A stretch of 64,000 nt of DNA from Acetothermia bacterium 64_32 (GTDB lineage Bacteria; Bipolaricaulota; Bipolaricaulia; Bipolaricaulales; Bipolaricaulaceae): positions 1 through 64,000 of the forward strand of contig LGFI01000005.1 of the NCBI GenBank assembly GCA_001508155.1, written 5' to 3'. Below are positions 50,972-58,384 of this stretch, in pieces (within the stretch, counting starts at the first letter, position 1; every line of letters starts with the position of its first letter). A program made the translations under genes and the position numbers. Below the pieces are notes generated by a model. That model worked only from the letters and a program-made list of their open reading frames with translations. It was not told where the DNA came from and did not search any database.

Positions 50972-51049
50972 GCGCCCGTAGCTCAGTTAGGACAGAGCAG
51001 CGGTTTCCTAAACCGCAGGTCGGAGGTTCGAGTCCTCCCGGGCGCACCA
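50972..51049 (+). tRNA. tRNA-Arg (anticodon CCT)
   Basis: Acceptor GCGCCCG/CGGGCGC, D arm GCTC..GAGC, anticodon stem GCGGT/ACCGC with loop TTCCTAA (anticodon CCT, reading AGG), T arm GGAGG-TTCGAGT-CCTCC, and an encoded CCA at 51047-51049. All stems pair. Confidence 0.95.
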
Positions 51050-51066
51050 TTATCTTGCCTCAGCTT

Positions 51067-51084
51067 CTTTATAGTGCTATAAAG
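51067..51084. promoter_or_regulatory. 18-bp perfect palindrome upstream of pit
   Basis: ctttatag-tg-ctataaag, 18 bp after the tRNA and 19 bp before the pit ATG. AT-rich, unlike its surroundings; a likely operator, or a hairpin in the leader. It includes TATAGT-like -10 sequence on both strands. Confidence 0.5.
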
Positions 51085-51102
51085 CAGCCTATAGGAGCAC
51101 AT

Positions 51103-52041
51103 ATGTGGACGATCATCCCGGCGGTGCTGATGGGTTGGTCGCTGGGGGCCAACGATGCGGCCAACGTGTTCGGGCTTGGGGTGGGGGTGCGGGCGGTGCG
51201 GTACTGGGTGGCCGTGGGGCTCACCGCGGCCTTCTCCCTCCTGGGGGCTTTTCTGGGAGGGGCGCGGGGCATGGCCACCTACAGTTCCGTGGCCGCCCAG
51301 AGCATGGCAAGTTCGTTCTGTGTGGCCCTGGCCGCCGGGCTCACCGTGGCGCTCATGACCTGGCGGGGCTTGCCGGTTTCCACCACCCAGGCTGCGGTGG
51401 GGGCGATCATCGGGGTGGCCCTGGTGACGGGGCGGGCTGTGGACTGGGGGGTGCTGGGGCGCATCGCCCTTTCCTGGGTCGCTTCCCCGGTGGGCGCCAT
51501 GATCCTCGCCTACCTGCTCCACCGGTTCTTAAGCCCCCTCCTTGAGGCCAAGCTCCGGGGCCTGGTGCTGTATGACCGGGTCATCCGGCTGGGGATCGTG
51601 GCGGTGGGGATCTGGGGTGCCTATGCCCTGGGGGCGAACAACGTGGCCAACGTGACCGGGGTGTACGTAGGGGCTGGAGTCGTCTCGATCCCGGTGGCCA
51701 CGCTGATCGGGGGGGGGAGCATCGCCCTGGGGGTGATCACCTTCTCCCGCCGGGTTATGGAAACGGTGGGGGAGAGGCTCGTGCCCCTGGGCCCCCTTCC
51801 GGCGCTGTTGGCGGTGGCCGCCCAGGCCGCCTCCTTGCAGGTGTTCGCCGTCCTGGGGGTGCCGGTGTCGGCTTCTCAGGCCGTGGTGGGGGCGGTGGTG
51901 GGGATCGGCCTGGTGAAGGGGGTGCGCACGGTGAACCGACGCCAGCTTTTTGCGATCGTCGCCGGCTGGGTCCTCACCCCGGCCCTGGCCGGGCTGGTGG
52001 GCGCCCTGTTTTGGCTGGCCTTCGGCCCCCTGCTCGGTTGA
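51103..52041 (+). CDS. pit: PiT-family inorganic phosphate permease
   Basis: 312 aa, about ten helices. The duplicated PiT signature occurs in both halves: GWSLGANDAANVFGLGVGV (about 11-29) and GAYALGANNVANVTGVYVG. Other blocks: GLPVSTTQAAVGAIIGVALV and GVPVSASQAVVGAVVGIGLV. Carries phosphate with H+ or Na+. No cytoplasmic central loop, as in archaeal/bacterial short forms. Start ATG 51103 after taggag; the longer frame overlaps the tRNA spacer. Confidence 0.93.
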   Translation: MWTIIPAVLMGWSLGANDAANVFGLGVGVRAVRYWVAVGLTAAFSLLGAFLGGARGMATYSSVAAQSMASSFCVALAAGLTVALMTWRGLPVSTTQAAVGAIIGVALVTGRAVDWGVLGRIALSWVASPVGAMILAYLLHRFLSPLLEAKLRGLVLYDRVIRLGIVAVGIWGAYALGANNVANVTGVYVGAGVVSIPVATLIGGGSIALGVITFSRRVMETVGERLVPLGPLPALLAVAAQAASLQVFAVLGVPVSASQAVVGAVVGIGLVKGVRTVNRRQLFAIVAGWVLTPALAGLVGALFWLAFGPLLG

Positions 52042-52076
52042 TCCCACCGCCTCCCCCCCGGTAAACTTGGGGGCCC

Positions 52077-52167
52077 GGAGGGGTGGGCGAGCGGTCTAAA
52101 CCACCTGCCTGGAGAGCAGGTGCACCCCAAAAGGGTGCCGTGGGTTCGAATCCCACCCCCTCCGCCA
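52077..52167 (+). tRNA. tRNA-Ser (anticodon GGA)
   Basis: Type II tRNA. Acceptor GGAGGGG/CCCCTCC, anticodon stem CCTGC/GCAGG with loop CTGGAGA (anticodon GGA, reading UCC/UCU), long variable arm gcaccccaaaagggtgc, T arm GTGGG-TTCGAAT-CCCAC, encoded CCA at 52165-52167. Confidence 0.95.
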
Positions 52168-52185
52168 AACTGACAGTTGGCAAGT

Positions 52186-52643
52186 TCAAAGTTGCAAGTC
52201 AAAAGGAGAGTTGGCAAGCCCAAAGCTGCCGGCTTGACCAAGGTTTGTATGTCTACTGTCAGGCGCTTTGAGGATCTTGCGGCGTGGAAGTTAGCGCGGG
52301 AACTTGTCTGCTTGATCTACGCGGTCACTAAAAAATCTGACTTCGACAGTGACATCAGTTTTAGGGATCAGTTCCGCCGGGCTGCCGTTTCCATAGTGGC
52401 AAACGTCGCTGAGGGGTTTGAGCGTGGCTCTGATAAGCAGCTGATTCAGTTTCTCTACAACGCCCGTGGTTCCGCAGGTGAGGTGAGGAGTCTCCTGTAT
52501 GTTGCTTTAGATCAAGGTTACCTCACCATGGAAGAGTTCCAGAACTGCATTTCAAAGGCTGAAGAAGTTTCCAAGGCCCTGTTTGGCTTTATTCGTTATC
52601 TTCAATCGGGCCGCTGACACTGTCGACTACTTGCGACTTTGGA
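52186..52643. repeat. Imperfect inverted repeat bounding the S23/IVP cassette
   Basis: tcaaagttgcaagt (52186-52199) is the reverse complement of acttgcgactttgg (52629-52642) but for one or two bases. Both flanks are rich in short aagt/caaag and actt/gactttgg repeats. They enclose a single four-helix-bundle gene of lower GC. Confidence 0.6.
52249..52617 (+). CDS. Four-helix-bundle protein (S23/IVP family)
   Basis: 122 aa. Pattern FEDLAAWKLARELVCLIYAV, FRDQFRRAAVSIVANVAEGF, ERGSDKQLIQFLYNARGSAG and EVRSLLYVALDQGYL: the family first found inside 23S rRNA intervening sequences and related to Avd of diversity-generating retroelements. Stand-alone copies form pentamers; function unknown. Lower GC than the surroundings, flanked by inverted repeats, between tRNA-Ser and SRP RNA: looks like a mobile cassette. 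No reverse transcriptase nearby, so not a retroelement. Confidence 0.88.
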   Translation: MSTVRRFEDLAAWKLARELVCLIYAVTKKSDFDSDISFRDQFRRAAVSIVANVAEGFERGSDKQLIQFLYNARGSAGEVRSLLYVALDQGYLTMEEFQNCISKAEEVSKALFGFIRYLQSGR

Positions 52644-52665
52644 CCTTCGACTTTAGACTGTTTTC

Positions 52666-52941
52666 GGGCCCGTGCAGGGTGGGGGGCTAGCGGTCCCCTG
52701 TATCCAAAACCCGCTATATGTGGAGCCCATGGGCCTTCCGAGAGGGCAGGGGGGCGGAAACGGCCCGGGCAGGGAGGCGATGACGGCCGAGCCCCCTGCG
52801 ACGCATACCGGTGAACCCCGCCAGGCCCGGGAGGGAGCAACGGTAAGCCGGTCCCTGCGGGTGATAGGGGATCCCTTGGCCCGAGCCGAAGGCCCGGGAG
52901 AAGCCCGCTGAACTGTCAGCGAAGAAGGCCCGCACGGGCCC
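52666..52941 (+). ncRNA. ffs: Signal recognition particle RNA (large bacterial type)
   Basis: The 5' end gggcccgtgc (52667-52676 region) pairs with the 3' end gcacgggccc (52932-52941). Near the 5' side is the Alu-domain sequence ggcTAGCGGTCCCCTGTA with aacccgctata. In the centre is the universal S-domain: ccggTGAACCCCGCCAGG, cccgggagGGAGCAACGGTAA, giving the Ffh-binding symmetric loop (CAGG/AGCA) with a GGGA-type tetraloop. About 276 nt, so the long form with Alu domain as in Bacillus and many thermophiles. Partner of Ffh in protein export. Confidence 0.93.
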
Positions 52942-52947
52942 CTTACC

Positions 52948-52989
52948 TTGACCCAAAATTTATTTTCCCTTACGATTGGTCAGTCCAAT
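52948..52989 (+). promoter_or_regulatory. Promoter and GntR operator of the cPGS/mutase operon
   Basis: TTGACC (52948-52953), 17-bp spacer, TACGAT (52971-52976). Overlapping the -10 and start site is attggt-cag-tccaat (52975-52989), a PdhR/FadR-like FCD-GntR operator. Binding there would block transcription, so the encoded GntR is likely an autorepressor. Confidence 0.7.
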
Positions 52990-53005
52990 TTGCCAGTGAG
53001 GGCCA

Positions 53006-53698
53006 ATGGAGAAAAGGCCAACTCAGGTGCTCTCTTTCGTCGTTGGGGCCATAGCCTCTGGCGAGTACGGGGTGGGGGATCGCCTCCCCACAGAACGGGA
53101 GCTAGCCGAGCTATGTGGAGTAAGCCGTTCTTCGGTGCGCGAGGCCTTGAGCATCCTGAGCGCCCTCAACATCGTGGACCGGCGCGTGGGGAACGGCACG
53201 TATGTGCGTACTTCCGATGAGACGATCCTTACCCTGGCCCTGGAGCTTGCCCAAAGCGAGGGAACCCTCAAGGAGACCTTCGAGCTCCAGAGGATCTTGG
53301 AGGTAGGCGTAGTGGAGCTCGCCGCCCGCAAGATGGCCCCAGGGAAGCTTGTCCCCATAGAGCAAGCGTTCGAGGAAATGGAGCGGGCTTGTGTCGAAAG
53401 CGATATCGAGGCATATTTTGCCGGGGACCGAAAGTTCCACCTTGCGGTGGCCCGGGCCACGGGCAATGCCCTGCTAGAGCAAAACGTGCTTGGCTTACTC
53501 CAGCGGATGGACCAACCGCTTTGGCGGTCGGTCAAAAGGTACTTCATAAACCGCAGCAGCGAGTACCTCAAGCGCTCGCTTCTCGACCACCAGCGGCTCC
53601 TCCAAGCGCTGCGGGTTCGGGATACGGCCCTGGCAAGGAGGGTCATGGAAGACCACTTCGAGCGCATCGAGCAGGAGATCTTCGATGCTGAGGAATAA
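53006..53698 (+). CDS. GntR family regulator, FCD subfamily
   Basis: 230 aa. N-terminal winged helix: VGAIASGEYGVGDRLPTERE and AELCGVSRSSVREALSILSA. C-terminal all-helical FCD ligand domain (about 80-225) with metal ligands in AYFAGDRKFHLAVARATGNA, SLLDHQRLLQALRVRD and VMEDHFERIE. FCD regulators respond to small organic acids (lactate, pyruvate, gluconate-type). It heads a seven-gene overlapping operon, so its effector is probably the transported or produced acid, e.g. a glycerate derivative. Confidence 0.92.
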   Translation: MEKRPTQVLSFVVGAIASGEYGVGDRLPTERELAELCGVSRSSVREALSILSALNIVDRRVGNGTYVRTSDETILTLALELAQSEGTLKETFELQRILEVGVVELAARKMAPGKLVPIEQAFEEMERACVESDIEAYFAGDRKFHLAVARATGNALLEQNVLGLLQRMDQPLWRSVKRYFINRSSEYLKRSLLDHQRLLQALRVRDTALARRVMEDHFERIEQEIFDAEE

Positions 53699-54572
53699 TC
53701 TGGAACCCTCGCGGCCGCTTCTTGCCCTCTCATCCCGCCTTCTATGGTCCCATCCGGTTGTGAAAGCAGCCGAGATCGCAAGCGACCTTGGGTTTCAAGG
53801 GCTTGAGCTGTGGACAGAGCACCTATGGCGAGAGGGCCCACCAAGCGGGCTTGAGGGGAAACTCGCTCGGCTTCCCCTCCGCTATTTTCTGCACGGTCCC
53901 TTCATGGACCTCAACCCTTGTTCCCGCAACCCCCGGGTTGCCAAGCTCTCCCTTACCGAACAGCTTAAGGCGCTGGAGCTGGCACGGGGGTTGGGGATTG
54001 ACCTTGTGGTCGTCCACCCTGGCCGCTGTTCTTCCAGCAAGGACCCCCCGGAGGAATACTGGCCCGCGTTGCTCGAGTCCTTGGGGCTCTTGGCAAGGAG
54101 GGCCAGGGGGTTTGGGATCACCCTGGCAGTGGAGAACATGGAGCCCCGTCCCAAAGAAATATTGGTCCGACCAATTGATTTGGAGAGGCTTTTCGGGGAG
54201 ATCTCAAGCCTCGGTTTGTGTCTTGACCTTGCCCATGCGGCGGTGGGGGGACTGGGGATGGTGGAAGAGTTCTTAGCCCGTTTAGGAAGTCGCATCCGCC
54301 ACGTTCACATAAGCAATGTTGGGGATGGCAAGGTACACTTGCCTTTGGATAAAGGGAGACTTCCCCTCACGCCGGCCGCGCTCGACTTCCTCCGGGAATT
54401 CCGTGGCGCCCTGACCCTGGAGGGGGCGTGGGAGCCGGGCGAGCAAGTGGCGAGGCTGGGGCTGACGAAGCTGCGGGGACTGCTTGAAGGGGGTGATAGC
54501 AGGGAGAAGCTAGCACCATCTGTAGATAACACAAACAAATCACAAGGAGGATCAAATGAGAAAGCTGACTAG
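53685..54572 (+). CDS. Sugar-phosphate isomerase/epimerase-like TIM barrel
   Basis: 295 aa, xylose-isomerase-like fold. Site strands: PLRYFLHGPFMDLNP (His), DLVVVHPGRCSSS (His), ITLAVENMEPRP (Glu), LCLDLAHAAVG (Asp, His), IRHVHISNVGDGKVHLPLDK (His, Asp/His) and LTLEGAWEPG (Glu). The C-terminal 20 residues are hydrophilic and unlike the family, perhaps due to overlap with the binding-protein gene. ATG overlaps the GntR stop by 14 bp. A GntR-type operator copy lies inside the gene at 54161-54175. Confidence 0.83.
   Translation: MLRNNLEPSRPLLALSSRLLWSHPVVKAAEIASDLGFQGLELWTEHLWREGPPSGLEGKLARLPLRYFLHGPFMDLNPCSRNPRVAKLSLTEQLKALELARGLGIDLVVVHPGRCSSSKDPPEEYWPALLESLGLLARRARGFGITLAVENMEPRPKEILVRPIDLERLFGEISSLGLCLDLAHAAVGGLGMVEEFLARLGSRIRHVHISNVGDGKVHLPLDKGRLPLTPAALDFLREFRGALTLEGAWEPGEQVARLGLTKLRGLLEGGDSREKLAPSVDNTNKSQGGSNEKAD
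54161..54175. promoter_or_regulatory. Second, perfect GntR-type operator inside the isomerase gene
   Basis: attggt-ccg-accaat: a perfect 6-3-6 inverted repeat, same architecture as attggt-cag-tccaat at 52975-52989. It may allow repression by looping or roadblock, about 1.2 kb downstream of the promoter. Confidence 0.55.
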
Positions 54573-55542
54573 CTCATTACTGGTGGCAGTGCTGGCAGGG
54601 CTGATTGCGCTCCCGGCGCTGGCCGAAAAAGAGACGCTGATGGTTTACACCTCCTGTCCCATCGAGATCATGACCGAGATCGAGCGGGTCTTCGAGGCGG
54701 CCCACCCAGAAATAGACGTACAGGTTTATCGCTCGGGCACGGGCACCATCACCGCCAAGATAGCCGCGGAAAGGGAGGCTGGCAAAATCCTGGCCGACAT
54801 CGTTTGGGTGGCTGATTACGCCTACTTCGAAGGCCTGAAGGGACTCGACCTCTTGTACCCCTATGAGTCACCCGAGGCCAAAAACCTCCCGGAGATATTC
54901 GTCGACCCGGATAGGTGCTACTATGGGGCACGGATCTTCAGCATGGTGATCGCTTACAACACGCTTTTGGTGGACGATCCCCCGCGCCGGTGGACAGATC
55001 TCCTGGACCCGAAGTGGCGGGGGCAGCTCGTGACGGGCAATCCCCAGTACTCCGGCTCCAATGTGGTGGCCACCACCGCCCTGTGCCTGGAGTATGGCCT
55101 CTCTTACCTAAAAGGGCTCAGGGAGAACGAGATCGCCGTGGTCAGGGGGAACAGCCAGGCGGCGGCGGAGATCGCTGCCGGTGCTTACATGGTGGGGTTT
55201 ACGCTGGACAACATAGCCAGGGGCATGAAGGCCCAGGGGAGCCCGATAGATCTCGTATACCCGGAGGACGGGGCCGTGTTCTTGCCCAGCCCGATCGCCA
55301 TCATCAAGACAAGCGAACACATAGAGGCAGCGAAGACCTTCGTGGATTTCGTGCTCTCACCGGCCGGGCAAGAGGCCTTGGTCGAGTACGGCTCCTATAT
55401 CCCGGCACGCCCTGACGTCGCCCCGCCGCCGGACACCCCCACCGTTGATCAGATCCACGTTATGGACCTCCCGCTTTCCTTCCTCATGGCGAACAAGGAC
55501 TTCTACACCGACCAGTTCATAAAGCTCTTGCTGGAGGAGTGA
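54556..55542 (+). CDS. ABC transporter substrate-binding protein, AfuA/ferric-type family
   Basis: 328 aa. Signal peptide KLTSSLLVAVLAGLIALPALA. Core: LMVYTSCPIEIMTEIERVFE, HPEIDVQVYRSGTGTITAKI, ADIVWVADYAYFEGLKGLDL, RWTDLLDPKWRGQLVTGNPQ, FLPSPIAIIKTSEHIEAAKT. The pattern VYRSGTGTI plus AYMVGFTLDNIARG is like phosphonate/sugar-phosphate binders (AfuA, PhnS) and lacks the FbpA iron Tyr pair. A phosphorylated small molecule is the likely ligand. Overlaps the isomerase by 17 bp; followed by a stem-loop. Confidence 0.85.
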   Translation: MRKLTSSLLVAVLAGLIALPALAEKETLMVYTSCPIEIMTEIERVFEAAHPEIDVQVYRSGTGTITAKIAAEREAGKILADIVWVADYAYFEGLKGLDLLYPYESPEAKNLPEIFVDPDRCYYGARIFSMVIAYNTLLVDDPPRRWTDLLDPKWRGQLVTGNPQYSGSNVVATTALCLEYGLSYLKGLRENEIAVVRGNSQAAAEIAAGAYMVGFTLDNIARGMKAQGSPIDLVYPEDGAVFLPSPIAIIKTSEHIEAAKTFVDFVLSPAGQEALVEYGSYIPARPDVAPPPDTPTVDQIHVMDLPLSFLMANKDFYTDQFIKLLLEE

Positions 55543-55550
55543 GGGGCCTT

Positions 55551-55579
55551 GGGCGGGGCCGGCCAGGCCGGCCCCGCCC
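55551..55579 (+). terminator. Intercistronic stem-loop after the binding-protein gene
   Basis: gggcggggccggc (55551-55563), loop cag, gccggccccgccc (55567-55579): perfect 13-bp stem, 9 bp after the stop codon; cttcttc follows but no strong T-run. Third case of this arrangement in the window. Confidence 0.7.
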
Positions 55580-55596
55580 TTCTTCAAAGGGGGAAA

Positions 55597-57276
55597 ATGA
55601 AAACGATGCTGAAGCCTCGCCAGATGATCTTCCTGGTCGCCGTGCTCCTTTTGCTCTTTTTGGTGGCGCTACCCCTTTCGCTCCTTTTCTTCAAGAGCTT
55701 TGTGCGGGATGGGGTCTTGACCATGGCCAACTACGTCGAGGTTTTTTCAGAGCCCAAGAACTACGCGCCGCTTTGGAACACGGTGAAACTCGGCCTTTGG
55801 ACCGTGCTTTTGGCCACTGCCCTGGGGCTTCCACTCGGGTGGCTGGTGGCGAGGACGGATCTTCCGGGCAGAAGGTGGCTTGAGACGCTCTGTCTTCTGC
55901 CCTACATGCTCCCCCCTTTTATCGGGGCCATCGCCTGGACCCAGCTCCTTGCCCCGCGGGTCGGGTACCTCAACAAGCTTTGGACGATGATCACCGGCTT
56001 GCGAAGCTCCCTTTTCAATATCTACAGCTTCGAAGGCATAGTTTGGGTGCTCGGCATGTACACCTTCCCCTTCGTCTTCCTCACAGTTCGGGGGGCTTTG
56101 GAGAGGATGAACCCTTCTTTGGAGGAGGTGGCCAGGATATCCGGCGCCGGGAAGCTCCGCGTCCTCAAGGACATCACGATCCCCCTGGTCATGCCGAGCA
56201 TCCTGGCCGGGATGATCCTTTCCTTTCTCTACTCCATCTCGAATTTCGGGGTTCCCGCCCTGATCGGGATGCGGGCGAGGGTGTTCGTGATCACAACACA
56301 GATCTTCAGGTACATATATCAGCGTGCGGATTTCTCAGGGATTCGGCTTGCCACGGCCCTTTCCGTGCTCCTTGTGGGCGTGGCAGGGTTGGTTTTGGCA
56401 CTAAACCGATGGGTTCTGAGCCGACAACACGGGGCGGCCATCATCTCCGGAAAGAGCGTGCGGCCCACCATAGTGGAGCTGGGGCGCTGGAGGCACCCGA
56501 TCGCCGTGGGCGTACATCTCCTCATGGCCTTTCTGGTCTTGGCGCCCTTGGTCTCAGTGCTTTTGAGCTCTTTCCTCAAGGCCTGGGGGCTCCCCATCCG
56601 GTGGGAGAACCTCACCTTCAGGAACTACGCGTACATATTGTTTGACTACGATCTGACCAAAAGGGCTATCCTGAACAGTCTGCTCCTTGCCGTGTCCGCA
56701 GCTACGGTCACCACGCTGGTCGGGGGGATCCTGGCCTACATCACCACCAAGACCAGGATCAAAGGGAGGCAGGCCTTGGACTTCCTCAGCACTCTGCCCC
56801 ACTCCATCCCGGGGACGGTGGTGGCGCTCGCCATGATCCTGGCCTGGTCGGGGCAGTTCAAGATCAACCTGTACAACACCTTCTGGATCATCCTCGTGGC
56901 CTACATCACCCGGTACCTTTTCTACAGTTTCCGTAACATCTCCGCCGCGCTGGTCCAGATCCATCCTTCCCTGGAAGAAGCAGCCCGGATCTCCGGGGCG
57001 GGCTGGCTCCAAAACTTCCGGGACATAGTGGTGCCCCTCATAAAGCCCGGGCTCATCGCTGGCTGGCTCCTTGTATTCATGCCCACCTTAAGGGAGCTCA
57101 CCGTCTCAATCCTCCTTTACGGGCCCAAGACCCCTACCATCAGCGTGGCGGTGTTCGAACTGCAAGACGCCGGCTATTACCACATAGCGGCCGCCCTTTC
57201 GGTGATCATCGTGGCGGTGCTTCTTGTCTGCAATTACGTGGCCAGGAAGCTCATAGGTTTGGGGGTCCGAGCCTGA
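55597..57276 (+). CDS. ABC transporter permease, fused two-domain (AfuB/FbpB type)
   Basis: 559 aa, about 12 helices in two permease halves. First half: MIFLVAVLLLLFLVALPLSL, LPYMLPPFIGAIAWTQLLAP, EAA loop EVARISGAGKLRVLKDITIP. Second half: HLLMAFLVLAPLVSVLLSSF, LPHSIPGTVVALAMILAWSG, EAA loop EAARISGAGWLQNFRDIVVP. ATG 55597 has aaagggggaaa upstream; the longer frame to 55549 runs through the stem-loop. Followed after 10 bp by its ATPase. Confidence 0.92.
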   Translation: MKTMLKPRQMIFLVAVLLLLFLVALPLSLLFFKSFVRDGVLTMANYVEVFSEPKNYAPLWNTVKLGLWTVLLATALGLPLGWLVARTDLPGRRWLETLCLLPYMLPPFIGAIAWTQLLAPRVGYLNKLWTMITGLRSSLFNIYSFEGIVWVLGMYTFPFVFLTVRGALERMNPSLEEVARISGAGKLRVLKDITIPLVMPSILAGMILSFLYSISNFGVPALIGMRARVFVITTQIFRYIYQRADFSGIRLATALSVLLVGVAGLVLALNRWVLSRQHGAAIISGKSVRPTIVELGRWRHPIAVGVHLLMAFLVLAPLVSVLLSSFLKAWGLPIRWENLTFRNYAYILFDYDLTKRAILNSLLLAVSAATVTTLVGGILAYITTKTRIKGRQALDFLSTLPHSIPGTVVALAMILAWSGQFKINLYNTFWIILVAYITRYLFYSFRNISAALVQIHPSLEEAARISGAGWLQNFRDIVVPLIKPGLIAGWLLVFMPTLRELTVSILLYGPKTPTISVAVFELQDAGYYHIAAALSVIIVAVLLVCNYVARKLIGLGVRA

Positions 57277-57286
57277 AGGAGGGGAT

Positions 57287-58384
57287 ATGGGGGCCATAGC
57301 TTTACGCAACGTGGTAAAGGAGTTCGGGGAAGTGCGGGCGGTGGACGGGGTCAGCATGGAGATAGCCGACGGGGAGATCGTATGTCTCTTGGGGCCCTCC
57401 GGCTGTGGGAAGACCACTACCCTCCGGATGATCGCTGGGTTCGAGCGCCCTACCGCCGGCGAGATCTACATAGAGGACCGACTCGTCTCCTCAGAGAAGT
57501 ACCTCGTCCCCCCGGAGCAGCGCAATCTGGGGATGGTGTTTCAAAACTACGCCGTTTGGCCACATATGACGGTGTTCGACAACGTGGCCTACCCGCTCAA
57601 GCTGCGCAAGGTTCCTAGGCCAAAGCTTCGGGAGAAGGTGCTTGAGACCCTGGAGATGGTGGGGCTTACGGGCCTCGAGAAGCGTTACCCAGAGCAACTC
57701 TCCGGGGGCCAGCAGCAGCGGGTTGCCCTGGCCCGCGCCCTGGTGGTGGAGCCGGTGGCCATGCTCTTGGACGAACCCCTCTCGAACCTGGATGCAAAGC
57801 TCAGGGAGAAAATGCGCTTCGAGCTCATGGACCTGCATCGCAGGACCAAGATCACGGTTATCTACGTTACACATGACCAAGCTGAGGCCATGGTGCTCTC
57901 AGACCGGATCGTGGTGATGCACAGGGGCAAGATCGTTCAGATCGGGTCCCCGGTCCAGATATATCAGGAGCCGGCAAACGCCTTTGTCGCCGACTTCATC
58001 GGCCTGGCCAACTTCGCCCCCGCCAGACTGGTAGAGGTCAAACAAGGGCATGGGGTTGCGGAGCTTTTCGCCGGCAGGGGGTTGCGCTTGACCTGTCGGG
58101 TGCCGGCCTTGCAGCGTGGGGGCAAAGCGCAAGACAAAGGGCTCCTGTTCGTCCGCCCCGAGGACATCCAGCTCGTCCCCGAGGGGGAGGGGGAACTCGC
58201 CGGGGTGGTGGTCCGGCGCACTTTCTTGGGGGACAGGCTGGACTTCCGGGTGGAGGCAGAGGGGATGGAGTGGCGTGTGGAAACGGGCCCCGATGTCAAG
58301 TTCGATGAAGGCGCCAGGGTGGGCCTTGCAATTAAAAGGGCCGTCTTCCTGGCCGGAGAGGAGGACCATGACTCGAGCCTCTGA
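57287..58384 (+). CDS. ABC transporter ATP-binding protein (AfuC/FbpC type)
   Basis: 365-aa ATPase of this importer. Walker A LLGPSGCGKTTTLRMIAG, Q-loop VFQNYAVWPHMTV, signature LSGGQQQRVALARAL, Walker B AMLLDEPLSNLDAKL, H-loop VIYVTHDQAEAM, then a TOBE domain with LFVRPEDIQLVP. Strongly similar to the ATPase at 33927, so the two importers are related systems. Overlaps the cPGS gene by 17 bp. Confidence 0.94.
   Translation: MGAIALRNVVKEFGEVRAVDGVSMEIADGEIVCLLGPSGCGKTTTLRMIAGFERPTAGEIYIEDRLVSSEKYLVPPEQRNLGMVFQNYAVWPHMTVFDNVAYPLKLRKVPRPKLREKVLETLEMVGLTGLEKRYPEQLSGGQQQRVALARALVVEPVAMLLDEPLSNLDAKLREKMRFELMDLHRRTKITVIYVTHDQAEAMVLSDRIVVMHRGKIVQIGSPVQIYQEPANAFVADFIGLANFAPARLVEVKQGHGVAELFAGRGLRLTCRVPALQRGGKAQDKGLLFVRPEDIQLVPEGEGELAGVVVRRTFLGDRLDFRVEAEGMEWRVETGPDVKFDEGARVGLAIKRAVFLAGEEDHDSSL

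Noticed and set aside
52249-52617. Avd gene of a diversity-generating retroelement
   Set aside because: No reverse transcriptase, template repeat or variable protein in the vicinity.
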